DNA of 64,000 nt. Origin: Citrus sinensis (Eukaryota > Streptophyta > Magnoliopsida > Sapindales > Rutaceae). This document shows, piece after piece, positions 45,913-59,090 of this stretch. The stretch lies in assembly GCF_022201045.2 (NCBI RefSeq), contig NC_068558.1, forward strand, positions 41,311,501 through 41,375,500. Direction: 5' to 3'. Numbering within the stretch: position 1 is the stretch's first letter; each line of letters opens with the position of its first letter. The translations under genes were made by a program, and so were the position numbers. A model generated the notes under the pieces. The model did not search any database and was not told the origin of the DNA. It saw only the letters and a program-made list of their open reading frames with translations.

Positions 45913-48900
45913 ATGGAGAGGTGAGCTTCTTGACAGTGCTCCTGGTTATGTGAGATTTTTAGGCAATAGTTTTGTGGATGTGATCTGATCCTATTCACTT
46001 CCCCTTTTTCCCAGGTATAAAATTTTGGAAGAGCTTGGAGATGGTACTTGTGGTTGTGTATACAAGGCCTTCAATGTCGAAACGTACGAAATTGTAGGGA
46101 ACTCCATCCATGAATAACTTTTGAACTTTTATAGTACATGTTAATTCTCTACTGTTATCTTGCATATGCTTGAGGTATTTTGGTCCTTTTTAATCATCCC
46201 CTTATGGTTCTATTCCCTTATATTAGGTTGCAGTCAAAAAAATGAAGAGAAAATTCTACTTTTGGGAAGAGTGTATGAATTTGCGAGAAGTTAAGGTATG
46301 TGTTTTCATTGTCATTGAATAGTAATTTACTGCATATTTTCTGTAGGTTATAAATCAAAAAACATATCATTGATTATAAATCATGTATTTCTACTTATTT
46401 TTTCATGATCTGTATTTCTGCAGGCGCTTCGTAAGCTGAATCATCCAAATATTATAAAGTTGAAGGAGGTTGTCAGGGAAAATAATGAACTATTTTTCAT
46501 TTTTGAATACATGGTGAGATTGCTTGCTTTCCTGCTTTTTCTATTTTTTCACAGTTCTTGTATTCTATCTGCAATATGCAGTAACTCCAGGCTATTCTCA
46601 CATATTGAGTTCACTAACTATATGATTCTATAGCTTCATTTTTTCTTTTTAAATACCACATTTAATTAACTGATACATATGTACAATCATTGATGTTAGC
46701 AGCCTGAATAGCTTCTGAAACTGCAACCCTAGTGGCTGGTTAGGTATATGTGTAAATTTATAGTTTGGAAATTAGGCTGCAAATATCATGTGGTTTTACT
46801 TTCACTGAAGTTAGATGAGTTAGTTATTGCAACGAAATATTACTGGAAATTAGGCTGAAAAAATATTTTGTTTGCTTCAACTGGATAATAATAGACAAAC
46901 AGACGTCTATGATGGATAACAAAAATATAGCTGTTTCTTTAGATAATATGTGTAGCATCAGCATTTGCATTCTTTACAATTGCTCACCATATATTGGTAC
47001 CCTTTGTTTACTGATGTCCAATCTCTTCAAAACAAGCCAATATTGAAATCTGCCAAATAGGCAGGTAAAACCTGTGTGATTGGGAATTCATGTTATGGTT
47101 TACAAGCACTGAGGTGCACATGACTTTTAAAACTTGTCTTGTCCATATTTCCCTTGCAACAAAAAGATTGTCAAGTTATCATCATTAGAATTGGGATCTC
47201 GTATTGTTATACTTTCAGGGAAAGCAGTATTCTGTACAGAAAGTGAAGGTTGGATGAGTCTCTATCATTATTAAATAGTGCCTGACTTTGAATTTCAACT
47301 CACCAGGAACATAATCTTTACCATATAATGAGAGAACGACAAATACCATTTTCGGAGGGAGAGATTCGGAGCTTCATGTCTCAGATGCTGCAAGGACTTG
47401 CTCACATGCACAGGAATGGTTATTTTCATAGGGATTTAAAGCCTGGTAAAAGTTTTACTTAAACCTGTTATGTTTTTTGTTACATTAAAATTGCCATTCG
47501 TATTAGTAGAATCTACAATTCAGATTTTGTATTGCATATTTTTGTTTCTAGATTTTGTTAACAAGTTAATAATCAAATTTCTTTTCTTTTCTAAAGAAAA
47601 CTTGCTGGTAACAAATGATGTTCTCAAAATTGCTGACTTTGGACTTGCTAGAGAATTGTCATCAATGCCTCCATATACTGAATATGTTTCCACACGCTGG
47701 TGAGTCATCTCATTTAATAAGTTTTTCGTACACATGCAGATCAGTGTGCACTTGTGCATGTGATCCCATTGATTATGTCGGTTGTTCAATACTTTTGAAA
47801 TATTATTTCATGAGCTGAGATAATAATTTGCCAGGTACCGAGCTCCTGAAGTTTTGTTGCAGTCCTCATCTTACACTCCTGCAATAGGTATATATTGTTT
47901 CTTTGCCTTCACATATTCAATCTAAAATTACTTTTGTTATCTTAATTTGTAACTGTAATGCTTCTGCTCTCTTGCAAAGACTGGCAATTGGTTAGGTAGA
48001 TCAGTTAAGTTTATCTTTCCAACTTGAACCCAACCCATCAACTGGTAGGTAGCCATTTTCCACATTCAAACTATCCTTACTTTTTTAAGGAAAGCCTTCT
48101 AAACTTCCTTCTTTTCACAAAATTTGAATTATAAAACTATAGTTTTAAATTGTATTCAATTTTATGATTCCAACATATCAATCAAACTGTTTAATAATGG
48201 AAAGTCATTCTAGCCTTTTTGGACATCAAAACAAATAAGTTAAAAGTGGAGAACATCCTACTTTGTTGCATTACTTGAAATGGTTTAGACTATAACCATC
48301 AGTTTTGTCCTGGAAATTTAACCCAGTCTATATCAGTTTTAAATGGAAATTGTTTAATTTTTCGAAAGGGTGGAGAAGGCCATGGGAATTGTGAAATATT
48401 CTGGTGTGTTTGGGCATGTTGATGGTTTTGGCCAAAGATTGCTTTAATGGCAGAGTGTGTTTGTGCATACACACACTTGTGTACGTTTATTTGCTTTTAC
48501 AGTCATGAGCATGTTTTTGAACGATTTATCTGAATACAATTCATGTTATGCTAGTGCATAGTTGTTCTATTTAGCACATTTTCTTGAGATTTACTTCTTC
48601 CAAATTTGTTTTTCCATTGGTTGATGATTAACAAACGAATTTATTTGCAGATATGTGGGCAGTTGGAGCAATATTAGCTGAGCTTTTCACCTTGTCTCCA
48701 ATCTTCCCCGGCGACAGGTGAATTTATTGTCCTATGCTTTAAGTGCGTTTTTTTTCTTCTTAGTTAATGGTTGGTGGGAAAAGATTCTAATAAAGGCAAT
48801 TATTTTAAGTTTGTACAAGTCTATTTTCTAAGAACCTTTTTTAATCATTTATGGGTGTCAGTTAGTTCAAAACATCTTGGGTTGATAGAAGAGTAGGAAC

Positions 48901-51900
48901 CTTGGTCACACTAGGGTCAGAAGGGCATGTTTAAAAAAAAAAAAAAAATTTCCTATCTGTAATCATTTTCCCTTTTGCATGCATTGGCATGAAAAATGTA
49001 CTTTTAGGCTTGAAAAGGTCCATTTGGAATTTACAATGGAGTGACTATTTTCACCACCAACCTGTACTCCTTATATTTTATTGCTACTCCCATATTATTG
49101 TCTATTTTTCAAGGATTGAAGTTTTTTATGGGGCATGTTTATGGTCATTCGCGTAAAGTTGGCAAATATTAGAATCGCTAATTTTATAAAATTTGGAGAT
49201 GGCCGATCATGCACTTTGGTTTTGCTGATGCTGGTAATTTTTGTGATGGCAGTGAAATTGATCAGTTGTACAAGGTATGCTGCATTCTTGGCGCCCCAGA
49301 CTGGACTGCTTTTCCTGAGGCAACTAATATCTCTCGGTTGATCAGTATTAGTTATTCAGAGGTAAAATTGTCAGATGGTATTACTTTCCAAAAGTCCTCT
49401 GCTTCAACATCGCCCTCTCTCTAACCATCATAACTTTTTCTGTATAGATTTTACCTATCAACCTTTCTGACATCATTCCTAATGCTAGCATGGAAGCTAT
49501 TGATTTGATCTGGGTGCGTGTTTCCATTGCATTATATTTTCATTTCTTAAATTATTGATTATCATCGACTAGCTTTCCAAGTGTTACCAGTTTGAATTAT
49601 TGACTTCTTATACCCTCACTTTTTGACCGTCCTCAGCAACTTTGTTCGTGGGACCCTTTGAGGAGGCCAACTGCAGATCAAGCATTACAACATCCATTTT
49701 TCAATGTAATATTCTTTCTCAAGTGTTTTTTAAGCACCTTCCTGTGTTTATTTACTAACATGTGGCTTATAGGTTGAAACATGGGTCCCATACCCACTCC
49801 ATGATCCACTTGAGCTCAGGCTAAATAACATGGGTAAGTTATTGGAGTTCACCATCTGTTTTCACGATGTATATATGATCTGGCTTTTGGTCTACTTTGT
49901 CAAGTTAAAAATATAATTCTCATTTTGTACTCTTCTGCAGGATCTAAGCCAAATCTTGAGCTGAATCTTTGGGACTTTGGCACTGAACCTGATGACTGTT
50001 TTCTTGGCTTAACACTGGCAGTCAAGCCCTCCAACTTGGGTAAATATTATTATGCCTATTGTATTTCAAATTAGTGCATTTGTATGTTGTTTTTGTTGTG
50101 GATACAGGCAGTCATGTGGCAGGGTAAATCTAAAACTTGCTTCATCTGCCACCATCTCTCTTCCTTTAATTTTAGATGTGCACGTTTACCATCTCTTGCA
50201 TGTTTTTTCTGCCCAATAGAATAATATCATAGTGTCCATAATCTCTGCTTGGACTGCTCCAATTGCCTATTCAGTGACTGTTTTGATAAGAATTTTCTTC
50301 TTATCCTATTTATGGATAGGGAGGTAGAAGGTGATGCATGTGAAACTTAGGTTGCTACTTGCCCTGGAGAAAAGTTGATGTGTAAACTTTGCAGTGCATC
50401 CTTGGGCTGCTTATATTATCCTTTAGTGTTACTTTTTAAACCATCATTGGTGATGTCTAAAATTGATTTCTTAACTGAAGAATCTTCAAGTAATGTGTTT
50501 GTCAAGCCCGTATTTGCTAGATTTTACTCTTGGTTTTGGAGTACTTGTGTTTCTCTCTCTTCTATTGTATTGGTTTACATTGAGAGATCAGACAGTTATC
50601 TGATTGAAATTGATTGTCTGCAGAAATGGTCCATAATGTACCTCAAGGTATGCAAGAGGTGAGTTTAGAATGCTGTTATCTGAGATGATACTGTCACAAC
50701 TTCTTTTTTGTGGCTGAAATTACATATATCGTAGGCCATATCCTGAAATATAGTGAATTTCATGATGCAGGATATACTGTTTTGCTCTGATCTCAAAGAT
50801 CATTCGGAACAGACAGGTAATTTGTTGTCTTTGTCTCTGATATCTCTCCTACGTGCTCTATGCTTGCGTGGGTTTGGTCTTAAGGGGAAGACTATAAGGA
50901 AATTCAAATGCAGTCTTTCTGTTTTTGTTGGAAAATAGTTTGTTTTTTAGGGGGAAAAAAAAGAAAAAAGAAGTCTTATAATATTGTGAGTAGACTTGGT
51001 GTTTGTTTCCATTTTTCCTCTTGGTGTGATTGAGGAAATTTTTTGTAGTGTACTATTGGAAGAAAGCCTGTTGGAAAATGAAATGTCAATAACAGACTTA
51101 GCATAGACTAATTTGAGATCAGTTATCGTAATAAGGCAACCGTAAGCTGTTATGAACTTAGCTTGTAACACACTGTCCAAAGTCATAAAAGCTCAAGCTT
51201 CATTTAAATAACAGGAGTTATTTTCTTACATCATTTTAATCATTTCCGGAAAAGAGATCAAATTTTGTTTTGCTCTTATTAAATGATTCTTACTAATAAA
51301 TTATAACTTTTGATGTCCCAGTTTTTTGGTCTCTACTTTCTCCTGATCAAAACAGAATGCGCGCACCAGTTGAATCTTCCTTGTCTCTGTCATTCAGGTT
51401 AGTTTATGCAGTGCTGTAATCTTTGATCTAGGTAGAATTATTATGTGTCTTGGCTTTAGAGGTAAAACAATCACAGAGGTCAAAAGATGTCAGCAATTGA
51501 ACATTCTTCACAGTACTGCTTTGATTTTGTCATTCCCATGCTTCTGTTGTATCCATGGGCCAAGATAAGTGTTTGTTGATCATCACCCATGCAACCATAC
51601 CAAGAATTATCAAATCATTATTGCTGAACAACATTGCATGCTTTAGTATGAACCCTGTTTTACTGCTTTGATTTTGTCATTCCCATGCTTCTGTTGTATC
51701 CATGGGCCAAGATAAGTGTTTGTTGATCATCACCCATGCAACCATACCAAGAATTATCAAATCATTATTGCTGAACAACATTGCATGCTTTAGTATGAAC
51801 CCTGTTTTACATTGCATGCTTTAGTATGAATCTTGTTTTAAGTGACTAAAGAGTTGGAGCATGGGGTATGTGTGTGCAGTGTTCCAGATAATTCTAAATT

Positions 51901-52282
51901 ATTTTTTTATTTTCTATATGCTTGTCTTTGGCACAATAATTATGAATTTACGTTCATCTAAATTTGGTAATCACATATTCATATTGTGGGAATCACTTGT
52001 TGTAAAATAGTTCTTGCATGTACATACGTAGAAGATACATAAAATAAGATACAATTGTCTGTACATGGTTGCTTTTCTCTAACCCCTATAAGTTTCATCG
52101 TAAGGGCTTCCAATTGACATGAAACTTGATTTATTCAAATTTTGCATGGCAGTTCAATCCAACATCCATCAACCGGAGTTCCACAATCAGCTGGATACGC
52201 AATCACATCATTACAGCCTAACCTCCTAGATTGTCCCTTTTTGGCTGTGTCTTCCCCCTTGCAGCAAAGTCACTGCCTTTGA
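45913..52282 (+). CDS. MHK: Serine/threonine protein kinase MHK (MAK/RCK-like)
   Basis: Seventeen coding exons join in frame to 432 residues, close to the size I recall for Arabidopsis MHK. Exons: 45913-45920, 46015-46093, 46227-46295, 46424-46513, 47307-47445, 47597-47699, 47835-47887, 48651-48717, 49253-49361, 49448-49513, 49637-49705, 49773-49833, 49941-50039, 50624-50658, 50771-50816, 51322-51397 and 52153-52282. All kinase motifs are present: glycine loop GDGTCGCVY (11-19), VAVKK with the lysine at 33, HRDLKPEN (123-130), DFG (142-144), APE and DMW. The activation loop has a TEY motif (156-158) followed by VSTRWYRAPE, the dual-phosphorylation signature shared by MAP kinases and the MAK/MOK/ICK (RCK) group. 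The first coding exon holds only eight bases. The C-terminal tail is Ser-rich and poorly conserved. The cellular role of plant MHK is not well defined. At least two leader exons lie upstream. Confidence 0.93.
51514..51807. repeat. Perfect 147-bp tandem duplication in MHK intron 16
   Basis: Bases 51514-51660 and 51661-51807 are identical by eye over the full 147 bp, beginning TACTGCTTTGATTTTGTC. A third partial copy (ACATTGCATGCTTTAGTATG, about 30 bp) follows. Lack of divergence implies a very recent duplication or an assembly artefact. Confidence 0.9.
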
Positions 52283-52836
52283 CTGAGCTGATTGACATGA
52301 TCTAATAAGGCGTACGTGTAGAAGAAGATACTGTAATTTATCACATTTGTTTCTTGTAAAGAGCTGTTTAGCACCGTGACTGTCATGTTTTCTATTGTTT
52401 GCTCCATCTGCGAGCACTTGTCTGGGAAAGTTACAAATCCTGGCAAAAGTTTTTAGAAAGGAAAGATTTTAGCAACCTTTCTCTTAGCGGACAATTATGT
52501 CTAAACAAAGATTGTTGAAAATTGTTTCACTTTTCATAGTTTTTGGGGGGGAAAATATGTCGAATGCTAAGATATTTTAATTCTTAGTTATGAGAGTATA
52601 TATATAAAGTCTTGTACCCATTCTGCTCTTAAGAGGTATAAACATTGTATGAAAAAACAAAATAGTGAAACAATGGATAATTGGTGATTGGGCGATTGGC
52701 TTTGCAGCCCCAACTTTTATTTCATTTTAGAAATGTTTATTATATTCATTCTGGCTTCAACTAATCTAAATTGGAAGCTTTTGTATACAAAATTGGAAGA
52801 TGTGACAAATACTGGTTTGGTTGGTTAAAACTTAGC

Positions 52837-53252
52837 TAGCGTTTGTTTTTTTGTTTGGAATTTAAATGGGTTTGAATTTTTTTAAAATTTAAATGAGTCT
52901 GAATATGAAAATTTAAATGATAATGTTTTTTTTTTTTTTAATATTTGAAGTTAAGTGACATTTTGTTTGTTTTTATAATAAAAAACATCTTAAATTTAGT
53001 TATTGGACATTTATATTCTTATAAATTAAAATAAAAAATGATTAGATTATATAGTTTAGGAAATAAGTTATTTTACAGAGATATTTTTGAAATATAATAT
53101 TTATTTGTGATTCAAATATTTTCACATTCAGATAAAAGTTATAAAAATTTATTTTTTTATTCAGATATAAATATCTAAAAATTAGACATAAATTTAAAAA
53201 AAATTTAAAAATATTTGAAATTAATAAAATTTTAAATTTCAGACATTTAACA
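52837..53252 (+). mobile_element. Dispersed AT-rich repeat, copy B (MITE-like)
   Basis: It starts TAGCGTTTGTTTTTT and matches the element at 34884-35270 block by block in the same orientation, for example GACATTTATATT, CTTATAAATTAAAATAAAA and CACATTCAGATAAAA. It lies between the MHK stop and the RRP41 start. Confidence 0.5.
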
Positions 53253-53551
53253 AATAACATCATAATATATGAATATCTGAACACCAGGGCCGATGACACT
53301 GCAGGGTCAGTTGTTTTTTAGGAAAAAAAAAAAAGGAGCTGTGATCAAATTTCGAATTAAAAAAATGAATAAATCGATGTGCGTTTGAAATTAACGCTTC
53401 TGGTTCCGGATTAAAACCCGGTCCGGAAACCCGTGTTGATTTAACCCGGTCGCATCCAGAACAAAATCATATTCATCGGCACTCGGCAGAGTGTTCAATT
53501 TTGCGCGCCTCCATCTCTTCTGCCGCTTTCTGCTTCGCTTAGTTGACGGAG

Positions 53552-56419
53552 ATGGAATTCGTGAGCCCTGAAGGACTTCGTTTGGACGGTCGCCGTCCGA
53601 CTGAAGTAAGTAATTAAGCGTCCTTTTTTTTGGGTTAAAGATTTCGAATATTAAATTTATACTTCGTAATTATTTCATATATTTTTCTTATTTACTCATG
53701 TACTTTCACAATCTCAGATGAGGCAACTTCGAGCAGAAATTGGTAACGTTGCTAAAGCTGACGGGTAGTTCGCTCTTTCTTCAACAAATTGAATTTTTCT
53801 TTTTTAATAGGATTACCTTTTAATTTACTTTGCCTCACTACGTTTTTAACAGTTCTGCTGTGTTCGAAATGGGTAACACTAAAGTCATAGCTGCTGTTTA
53901 TGGCCCTAGAGAGGTAACTTCAATTTTAGTTATCGTTTGTACATATAATTTGTTAAGAGGTGATGCCTTTTGTTTAAGCTAATTAAATTACTACGATTTT
54001 TCAGGTCCAAAATAAGAGCCAACAAATGATTGACCAAGCACTGGTACCATTCTCGATGATTTTGTTTTTCTTTTAATTTCAAATTTTCTTTTATATAAAT
54101 ATATTTTCGCAGGTACGCTGTGAGTACAGCATGGCTAGTTTTAGTACGGGGGATCGCATGAGAAAACCCAAGGGTGACAGGTTGGACCAATTTTCCTTTG
54201 AAATGTTTTATAAAACTTTATCATTGGATTTTTTTTTTTTTTTGGGGGTACACACAGAGAATGATTCCTTCTGGTATGGAGTTAGGAAGTAATTTTAGAA
54301 CTATTGGCTATGAGCGATTACTGCTTTTTCTATGCTACTTAATTTATGCATATTGTTGTTGCTTGTATTTGCTATTTGGTTTAACTGGTAAAATTTTTTA
54401 AGATGGTACAAACAGTCTGAGATTGAAAGTTTTAAAACCTTTCATATGGGGGCTGAGGGGATTTAGCTTCTGATGTGAAAGAAATATAAAAAAAAATGCA
54501 AATTGTTTATAGGCAGCTTATGTTGTTGTTTGAAAACATTAATTTTTGATGTTTTTCTGGTACAATCAGGCGATCGACAGAAATATCTTTGGTTATTCGC
54601 CAGACTATGGAAGCGTGCATTTTGACCCACTTAATGCCTCGTTCCCAGGTTTTTTTCAGAGATGTGCAGATAGATTTTTTTTTTCAGAAACACAATATTT
54701 GTTTTCTGAGTGCTTCTTTTTGGATTTTGCAGATAGATATTTTTGTACAAGTTCTCCAAGCAGATGGAGGTAGCTTATATTTCAATCATAAGTCCCTATT
54801 GATGATCCCCTAGACGACAAGAACCTCTTATATTATCTCTCTCTCATCCTCTGATTCTGTGTGTTTGCTTGACAGTGCATTTGTATACTTCCCTTTTCTT
54901 TTTCCTTTTTTTCTGCCACGACATTGAGTAGTTCATCTTCTGAAATAGGAAATGTCTCTTGCTGATTTTGTAATGTGTGGTCAACAGGGACAAGATCCGC
55001 ATGTATTAATGCCGCAACATTAGCCCTTCAAGATGCTGGTATTCCAATGCGCGATATTGTTACTTCATGTAGTGCTGGATACCTCAATAGCACTCCTCTT
55101 CTTGGTAAATTCATTTCCTTGTTCCCCTTTGAGCGCATGTGCTTTTTTTTTCCCCATTAATTACTACATGGTATGGCATGAAAGTTTTTACCAAAGATTA
55201 TTTGATTAAGATTTATCACATGCCAGATTTGAATTATGTTGAAGATAGTGCTGGAGGCCCTGATGTCACTGTAGGTATTTTACCTACATTGGACAAAGTT
55301 ACTCTTCTTCAGGTTTGTTTAAAGTTCTCTTCCTCTTTTTTCTCTCTGTTAATTTCTCAACTACCTTAATCCGTGCTTTTATATTCCAATGGTTCCCTGC
55401 ATGCGCAAGTTTTGGATGCTGTAATTTAGTTTCATTTCAAATCTGAGACATACCGACTTGTGGGTGCCGATGGTCTTTATGAATTTTTGTTTTTATGAAC
55501 CATTATGTTTTGTTTGTAGGATATGTTGTTGAAATTATTTTGGTGATATTTTTTTGCACTGCATCTCTGTCAAAAGTACCGGCAATATAACCCAGGTTGA
55601 TAGAGTAATCAAGTGAAAGGCAGCACGGATCTTCCACCATGCTACAATGTGTTAAATCAGTACTGCACATGTTAGAATGCAAATTCTGCAGATAGAATAA
55701 ATAACTCTATCTACTTAGCAAAAAGAAAAATTGAACAATAATGCTCTCCACTACTTTCCTTTCCCTTTTATTTGAAATTTTCATCTTAATTGCTGAATCT
55801 CTATAGGTTCATGCTAGACCTTCTCTCAGGCTGTCATAAATACTTTCAAACTGAAAGAAAGCATATAATAATTAGTCACAATTAATATGGACAAGATATA
55901 AAGGTTCTGGTTTTTTTAGTTGAACACTTCAATCTCTATAATTTTTTTATATGGTATTACGTATTTTTGAAGGAAGAACATAATCCAGGCTGTTGATTTC
56001 TATCCTGTTTCTTGTCCAACAGTATTATTTTTCTAGATAAGGTTATCTATGTTGATTTTGCACTTAATGGTAGGGTTAAGGCTTCTGTCTTGTGGGACTT
56101 ATGGCTATACTTTGGGTCCTATGGATTGAAAGAAACCTAAGAATTTTTAAGAACAAAGTGGTGGAGGGTTACATGTTTCTTTGGGACAGAGTTAAATTCT
56201 TAGCTTCTATCTCTCTGGAGTTTATAGATTTGTCTTTCTTCTTTATTTTGATTAATTGGGAAGCAGCTATGGTGTAAGTTCGTTAATTAGAATTTTTATC
56301 TTATAGGATAGTTCTTGGGGCTTGGGGATTTTTAACTTTTGACTATATGGACTTCTTGTTGCTCCTCTATGTACATTTTTCCTACGTCTTAATATACTTA
56401 TTTTGTTTCTGCCTGCCAC

Positions 56420-56452
<33 letters not shown>

Positions 56453-56867
56453 CGGGCAGCGAAACAAAAAGAAAGCACTATTTTCCTATTATTTAGTCTC
56501 ATTTTTCAGTCATAGACATCTTATTTATGATGCTTATTCGGCCAGATGGATGCCAAGTTACCCACAAATACCTTTGAAGATGTCATGCAACTTGCAATTG
56601 AAGGCTGTAAGGCAGTGGCAAATTACATTCGAGAAGTAAGAAAATTTTTGCTGATAGCTGTTGATATAGTTGGTCTTTGCCTTGTGATTAAATTTAGAAT
56701 AACCTTTGTGTTTTAACCATTCCAAATAGTATCTACTGCATGCTTCATGGTTAGCTGCTTTAAAGTCATACCAGCTATTCATAGGAATAGTTGGAATCAT
56801 TAACTCATTTGTTATACAGGTATTGCTAGAGAATACCAAGCAGTTGGAATGCCGCCGGGGTTTATGA
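53552..56867 (+). CDS. RRP41: Exosome complex subunit RRP41 (RNase PH family)
   Basis: Eleven coding exons give 241 residues, the length I recall for Arabidopsis RRP41. Exons: 53552-53605, 53718-53764, 53853-53913, 54005-54043, 54113-54180, 54570-54648, 54733-54769, 54988-55104, 55227-55312, 56546-56635 and 56820-56867. The protein starts MEFVSPEGLRLDGRRPTEMR and has the RNase PH fold: ADGSAVFEMGNTKVIAAVYG, then STEISLVIRQTMEACILTHL, then QADGGTRSACINAATLALQD with the conserved GGTRSA phosphate-site motif, then GILPTLDKVTLLQ. RRP41 pairs with RRP45 in the six-subunit ring of the 3'-to-5' RNA exosome in nucleus and cytoplasm; the plant subunit is reported to keep phosphorolytic activity, unlike yeast and human. 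Intron 9 (55313-56545) holds a LINE remnant and a C tract, apparently tolerated. Confidence 0.93.
56050..56451 (+). mobile_element. 5'-truncated LINE remnant with 30-base C tract, in the RRP41 intron between exons 9 and 10
   Basis: The frame 56092-56277 encodes WVLWIERNLRIFKNK and DRVKFLASISL, which match the C-terminal end of plant non-LTR retrotransposon polymerases (the zf-RVT tail, W..W.ERN.R.F). About 150 bp of 3' trailer follows and then a run of 30 C residues (56422-56451). Target duplications could not be found. The orientation is the same as the host gene. Whether the C run belongs to the element is unclear. Confidence 0.6.
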
Positions 56868-58636
56868 TAGATAGTCATGGCAAGGTAAAATCTTCTATTG
56901 ATTGTTTTCAAATTGTCTTAAAATTATGGTATGGCATAGAGTGTAGTTCCATGCTCATCACTTGATATCTGACTCTCACCTTCCAAACATCTTTTGGACA
57001 ATAAACATTAGAAAGAAGAAAATACTCGAATCTCTTTTTTAAAAGTACAGTAAATTCGTTGGTTCAACAAATTTGTTGAGTATCTGTTGTACGTGAAGTT
57101 GACCCAATCTGGGAACTCTTGACATTCAACTCTCATTTCTATGGCAATATTCAAACTAGGGGATTAGGTCATACAATTATGTTCCTGACAGGTATAAAGT
57201 TGCTAAAATGCAGGTAGTTGTTCTTTGACTGTTGCCTGACTGGTGTTGTTTGCCCTGGTCATTTTCTGACTTTGAATTGTACCATCTTTCACATGGAAAT
57301 GTGAGATCATACAGGGATTACTGAATGGCAATGTTTACTCAAATCCAACCCTGGTCTCTTAAAGCATGGTTGCCTTATTCCCAATTTTGTTGTGGAAAAT
57401 TTTTAGTACACCAGATTATCCCTTGGTTGTATTTGTTCTGGCTACATAGTAATTTTTGTTATGGAGCTACTGGAAAGCAATTACTAAGTAGCATAGGAAA
57501 ATTCTGTATTATCCACATTTTCTAATTGGAAATTTCTTGTTTTTTTTTTTTTTCCGGCCATTGTATTCTCAATTTACAATCATTATTTCCTAGGAAAAAG
57601 CAATATAACTGCAGTTGCCATCAGGTTTCTTGTGAGAAACTTTTTCCAAGGTTAGGAATTACTTTATTTTACAATTATTTAGTATACAAAGTTTTACCTG
57701 TAGACATGGGCGGATCCAACTGTTAATTTTCCTTTTAACTACAGCCCAAACCTCCTCTATGAGAAATCAAGGAAAAAAAATACTGCTCGCAAACAGTTAC
57801 AGGAATTGAGCCCCTAAATTGAATTAAAAGTTTTTTTAACTAAACATTATTAATTTATTATTACTCAATAAAGTGACCCGCTATCACAATTCACAAATTT
57901 AGGGCTGCATTCATTTATTAAAAGGACAAGTTGATTCTTTCGATAATACTTCACAATGTGGTCAACGAAATTTTGGTCATGGTCGCTCATATTAGCTAGG
58001 GAAGAGGGGGTCCACCCCCCCGCCATTAAGGACTTGACAGCAGGTACAATGGGTCTCGTGGTGAGATCCTAATTTTATTTTTATTTTTTTAAAAAAAAAG
58101 ATAATCTCAATTTAACTATTTAATTTGTGGTCCTCTGACGGAGTCAATTGAACTTGTTAAATGCCAGGACTCTTGTTAAAGGCAGCTTTAGAAACTAATT
58201 TCTTCTAATCGTCCACCACCTTTTTACCCACGTAAGCAAGAAATTCGTTGCTGATGAAAGAAGCTGATATGGGCGGTTCAGCTGTACTCGTAGTAGTACC
58301 GGTTTATTTCGGATATTATACCGATGAGAGTAAGTGGCAATGCTGGATATACTATTTCAATATGGTGAGATGATGTGTTTTTTCCCGTATAAATTTTTCT
58401 TCATTAAAATAACTCAAATTAAATTTAATTATTTATTAAAAATTTTAAAAATTAAATTTTGGGTAGGACCTCCTGGCTATTTCTGGAGACAATTTCCCTT
58501 TTGTCTGTTTTTAAACAATATATAGGAAAAAGGTAATATGCACTCTTATTTCATAAAATAGAATAGAGAGAGTTTTTATTTTATAAAACAAAATAATCAC
58601 ATAGATTTAGAACAGTTGATTATGTGGTGTACAATG
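56868..58636. other. Spacer downstream of RRP41
   Basis: It contains the RRP41 3' untranslated region and AT-rich DNA. No gene is supported. Short open frames at 57325-57726 lack recognisable motifs. Confidence 0.45.
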
Positions 58637-59090
58637 TGTTGGAAAAATATTTCTCCTTTTTTTAATGAGGATTTGTAAATCTTAATTTATGATATTTTCT
58701 AGGCTTTTCTTATTTAATAATTAATTTATTCAAGGAGGAATATAACTAGTATAAGAAAAGAAAAACTTCTCATATAAGAAATAATCACTATATATAGGGA
58801 GGTTAGATTTACTTATTTTTATAACACAACAATCACTTTTGTGCAAATAGACAGTTTCTAGTGTGAGAGAAATGATAGGTCTGTTAAGAGATTGGGTGTT
58901 ATTGAGTGTGAGAAATGAAAAATACTAGAATGATTGTAATAATTTTTTACATAATAAATTTTTCTTTCGTCGTCTTTGGTAGACGTGGTTTTTCTCCGAT
59001 ATAGACTTATACAACTAAATTCTTATGTTGTGTAATTAGTTCTATCTTTATTTATTATTTATTTGATATTTTTATTTACAAAATTTTGGT
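58637..59090 (+). mobile_element. Copia-type LTR fragment (probable)
   Basis: It begins TGTTGGAAAAAT and includes a CTATATATAGGGAGG promoter-like block near 58790. Near 58970-59010 it has CTTTCGTCG...GACGTGGTTTTTCTCCGATATAGAC, the U5-like pattern also seen at 38655-38700. No CA end or target duplication was found, so the right border is approximate. Confidence 0.42.
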
